NCBI GenBank assembly: GCA_008508345.1
Contig: QNGE01002647.1
Coordinates: 4,333-68,332, forward strand
Source: Paragonimus westermani
Lineage: Eukaryota; Platyhelminthes; Trematoda; Plagiorchiida; Troglotrematidae
Direction of reading: 5' to 3'
DNA: 64,000 bases
Shown here: positions 60,370 through 64,000 of the stretch, one piece after another
How the letters are laid out: every line of letters begins with the position of its first letter
Position numbering within the stretch: the first letter of the stretch is position 1
Translations under genes and position numbers: made by a program
Notes under the pieces: model-generated
Database searches by the model: none
Told to the model about the DNA's origin: nothing
What the model saw: only the letters and a program-made list of their open reading frames with translations

Positions 60370-63300
60370 CTTTGGATGGGAACCCTAAACGTTCTCCTGT
60401 CTAGGTCTGGGCGTCATGGCATTAGTTCAGCCCACGTACGATCAGGAACTCATAACACCAACAATTGCATAAAGAAACGGCCGCCTTGCAGTATAAACCG
60501 GGTCGCCTTATATGCTGCATACAGCAGGGTGGATAGACGAAAACATGTTACTGCTAACGGCTCTCTCACTGTCCCAACAAATTTAGCTCCGAGACCCCTC
60601 CCAATCTCCATTTCTCGTAATTGCTCTACAGGTACCACAATTATAGCACATCCTAATAACACCGCCCAGGTAGATTCCAACTTAGCTTGGCTAAAGGCCG
60701 ATGTCTGATAACTTTCAGAGACTAGAACCTATAACAGTAGTCCATGTATGGAATTAACAGCACCTGCGTTGTCTGTCCGACACTGGTTATACACTTTGAG
60801 TGACTCCACGGCCGCCGTTACGGGTCAGGCTGGAGTAGGTATAATCCTCAGCATGACGGCCGCAGCCGTATTCGTAGAGTGAATTCATGTTAACAGTAGA
60901 CTGAGCCGTCCGCTCAGCAAGTTCTATTGAAGCCAGCTCTAGACGCAAAACCTTCAGAAATCTTTTCATTGTGTCTGCGTACGCTCCATCTGACTGTGGT
61001 GAAATCGGCGTCAAGGGCGCGTTTCACTCGGATCTGGACGCTCTCCTTCGGTCGACACACGGATCTGATATAGCCTTGATGAGGCCGAGCCACATTTAGG
61101 TGACAGACTTTGGATAGCATCACATCGCTCGGATTATGGCGAGCGACTGTTATAGCTGTGCACTCAGCGTACGATATTTTTGGACAGCACTAGTTTTAGA
61201 CATCGTGCGCCTAACTGTTATACTTTGCGCCCTCCTGTCCCTAATTCGGCCTGGTCTCAAATAGAACACAGCTGTTAACTATAGATGGTGGGGCTCCACT
61301 CAGGACTTCCGTTTTTATTCGAACACACCTGGATTTAAAACATGCGTCGGTACGTTTTCGTTTCGTTCTTACTTTTGCTGGGCGACTACAATGACAACGA
61401 CGACTGACCATTGAGGAACTGGCTATACCGTCGGCAAAGCATAAGTACCAGACTAGCTCAGAAATCAGGCTTAGTAGTTCTCACTCCGACGATCCAAACA
61501 GCTGCTGAACCCGAACCTAACAGGCCACTTATGAAACAGATACACAATAGCATGCGACACGGGGGCACTGGATCCCAGGGAAATACCTGGAGTTGTTAGA
61601 AGCCAGACGGAACATTCCTCCTGGGAGTTCATATAACGAGTTCAGGAGATATCCGTAGGAAGCTAAAAAGTAGCCTAAAAGCTTATCGTAAGGATGGAGA
61701 AAGTTAAGTAAATAGAGACCACCTTTTCTTCAGGAAACATCGGCAGACTCTTCAAGCTTATCTGTGCCACTGGTCCCTAGCGATCGTCTGTCAATGAACC
61801 TGTCAGCGAGGGGGATGGCACGCTCATTTGTAATAAGTCCAGAAGGTTAGACCGGTGGACGGAACACTTTGAGGGTCAATTTAGCAGGCCTGCTGCTTCT
61901 ACTGTTTTGCCGCCACAAACTTTCAATGTAGCACCCTGGTCAGGAGAATCAGAACCATCTATAAAAACAGATAAAAACAGATTCGTATTTGCATTTCGCC
62001 TCTCAAGCTGTTGAAGCAGATGATCTCGTGCCGGCACTTTTCAAAGAAGGTGGGAGGCGTTGGTGGAGGTCTTGACTCAATTGTTTCAAAATGTTTGGAT
62101 AACTGAGACCAATCCCCCGTACTGGGGTCATGCGGTGATAGTTCCTATATTCAAGAAAGGTATTAGGAGCTCTTGCGAAAACCATAGGGGGAATTAGTTT
62201 GACCCCAGTCACTTCTAAGGTTCTGGCACCCATTACACTCCATCGACTCATTGCTGCTCCAGATGAGAACATTAGGGGAGAACGGGCGGGTTTCGTTCTA
62301 AACGGGGACGTATAGACCACATTTTCACCCCCTCATCAAATTCTGGAGCAGCGTCATGTGTACTGCCGGCCAACAATTGCTACATTCCTCCATTACAAAA
62401 GTGGGTCCGATACAGTGAATCGATATACATTTTTAGAGTCGCTCAAACGCAGGGTTGTACTGACGAGGTATGTGAACATACTGTCGGCGCTTTTTTCGCA
62501 TACTTCGGCTCAGGTTAAGATTTACGGTGTGACAGTTTAAGCACGAACGGTGAAGTACGTCAAGGTCGTCTGCCTTCACCAGTTTTGCATAAAGTTATCG
62601 CAGACAAAAGAATGGACTGTCTGCGGCAGTCATAAGATGCCAGCTCAGACCTCCTACCTGGTGGAAGACCGACTGACTTTGATTGTGCGGAGAAGGCACT
62701 GCGTGATAGTTTTCAAACAGCAAAGAAAATACTGCACTCCATTTCGTGATCTGCTAAATACTTGTTGTGAGGTTGCTGCGATTGCGTAGGTTTAACGGTG
62801 AGGGGGTGTACACCGGTTTGCCTACTTAGGTGGTTGAATCAGCAGTGATGGAGAATTGAACTGGAAGGAGATGTTGGCTTCTTCAAGGCTTGGGTGGTAG
62901 TATCGAATCTAGGATACCTCCAGCGACAGAGAATCCCCATGAAGCCTAAGAATCACGTATATACAAACCGACTGTGAACGCTGTGCTACTATAGGGCCCA
63001 GGGTAAAACTTGAACCGGCTTTAGATACTTGGACACTGACGCCTGCGTTCCATCGCTTGTACCAAGTGGCGCCAATGGGTAGGCAGCGAAGGAGCTAGGA
63101 AGTGTGTTCATGGTTGTGGGTGATAAGCGAGTTCCTCTGTTCAATTTTTAAGTTGGCACAGACTTAGATTGTTACACCACGTACTGGGGATACCAATTAG
63201 TTACCTCCCACAGCGAGCACCGGTTGCCGAGGTTGCGGCCGACTGGCGTGAGGTGCGCGGTAGACAGATGATGACCTGGCGTAGAGAGATGAAATCGATC

Positions 63301-63470
63301 GCCAAAGGGTTGACCACTGCAAGTAGTGTTCATTTCGAGCACTTAGGTCCTCCCTGCTCACTAATTCGGAGGATGGGGGTTCTGGGTGAGATGTTGGCTA
63401 ATCGGGCTCAGCGGCGTGAATACTGTTGTCGCTTGACAAAGTGATCGGTACATTGAGTGTACTTAAGGAC
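60370..63470 (+). mobile_element. LINE copy D: most complete APE-type LINE, degenerate
   Basis: Plus strand. Endonuclease: GTLNV near 60376, then AAVTGQAGVGIILS and VEWIHVNSRLS (60815-60900), then IASHRSDYGERLL (about 61110-61150). RT: VIVPIFKKGIRSSCENHRG (62130-62190), YCRPTIATFLHYKSGSDTVN (62358), RPTDFDCAEKALRDSF near 62660-62710 where the YADD motif has decayed. C-terminus: DWREVRGRQMMTWRREMKSI from 63238 and NRAQRREYCC before a TGA at 63442. Order and length (about 3.1 kb) fit one nearly full-length element; more than ten stops or frameshifts make it inactive. Confidence 0.9.
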
Positions 63471-64000
63471 GTGGAGCAATGAAAACCCTAAAGAGGCGAT
63501 CTTGCTGGTGGTGCCTTATTTCCACTTATAGCTTGGTTGCTTGTTTAGGATGGGTGTATACTTCGACGTTGAGTGTTTGAGTATAGACACGGTGGTTCGA
63601 TAATTAGGTTCCTGCCCCTGCCATTACATTTCTTCTTGGGCAGTACTTGCTTTTTCTTCATGGTTGTGTGGCAGTCGAGCAGTTGTGAAAACCATTAATG
63701 TATTACTATTTTTAATGATGACGATGAGGTCGAACTATGATACAAAAAAAACAAAGTACCAGGAAACAGACGGCGGTCTGTCGATAACGCATGCACTAAC
63801 TTCAAACTCCGATCTAACAATATTAGCGAAAATACTGCTCAATATAAATAAAAATGTTGCCTCGAGTGTCACGTGAAGGCGAACGAACAAGAAACTTGTT
63901 TTATAAGGGTGACATAAGATAGGTCAAACCTGACTTCTGATTCACGTTCCTGGGGTCCAGCGTATTCTACTCCTCACAGCTGTTGTGACATTCAAAGTAA
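63471..64000. other. No recognisable feature
   Basis: Sequence after the LINE 3' end to the window edge; one 70-codon open frame at 63664 has no motif. Confidence 0.4.

Noticed and set aside
1..64000. CRISPR array, operon structure or defence system
   Set aside because: No regularly spaced repeats, no tightly packed co-directional ORFs and clear eukaryotic exon-intron structure.

Overview
The window reads as nuclear DNA of a flatworm, most likely a digenean fluke. Protein-coding exons are short, bounded by GT/AG sites and separated by kilobase introns. The rest is dominated by decayed retrotransposons: an APE-type LINE family, Ty3/gypsy elements (one typical, others CsRn1-like), Penelope-like elements with GIY-YIG domains, and tRNA-like SINEs. 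Operons, CRISPR arrays and other prokaryotic signals are absent. The species assignment is inference from element types only.

Layout. 0.5-2.35 kb: dead LINE on the minus strand. 3.3-11.95 kb: the 3' part of a plus-strand gene of the core-1 beta-1,3-galactosyltransferase family (C1GALT1/Cosmc, GT31), in four exons whose phases fit together and end at a TAA; its last intron holds LINE debris. 12-17.4 kb: no recognisable gene. 17.4-23.5 kb: a minus-strand Ty3/gypsy element with LTR-gag-PR-RT-RH-IN-LTR order, many stops and frameshifts, plus a second truncated LTR/integrase tail. 23.4-25.9 kb: a large inverted repeat of Penelope and LTR sequence interrupted by single Ns with exact 240-bp duplications, which looks like an assembly problem. 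26.2-31.1 kb: two CsRn1-like gypsy remnants in opposite orientation around a SINE. 35.1-35.4 kb: solo LTR.

38-55 kb: three convincing exons of a minus-strand SH3BP5 (Sab)-family gene, including a 43-bp microexon at 47.5 kb; its introns contain a Penelope element, SINEs, a LINE fragment and a gypsy integrase with an uninterrupted 370-codon reading frame and a 3' LTR. Two further in-phase candidate 3' exons lie at 38.4 and 32.4-32.8 kb. 60.4-63.5 kb: another dead LINE, sharing a nearly identical 450-bp block with the 49-kb copy.

The two host genes are unrelated: one belongs to Golgi O-glycan synthesis, the other to a Rab11-activating/JNK-scaffold family. The most interesting biology is the galactosyltransferase-like protein, which has lost the metal-binding DxD motif and the conserved CCSD motif and may be a pseudoenzyme or chaperone. 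No previously unknown multi-gene system was found.
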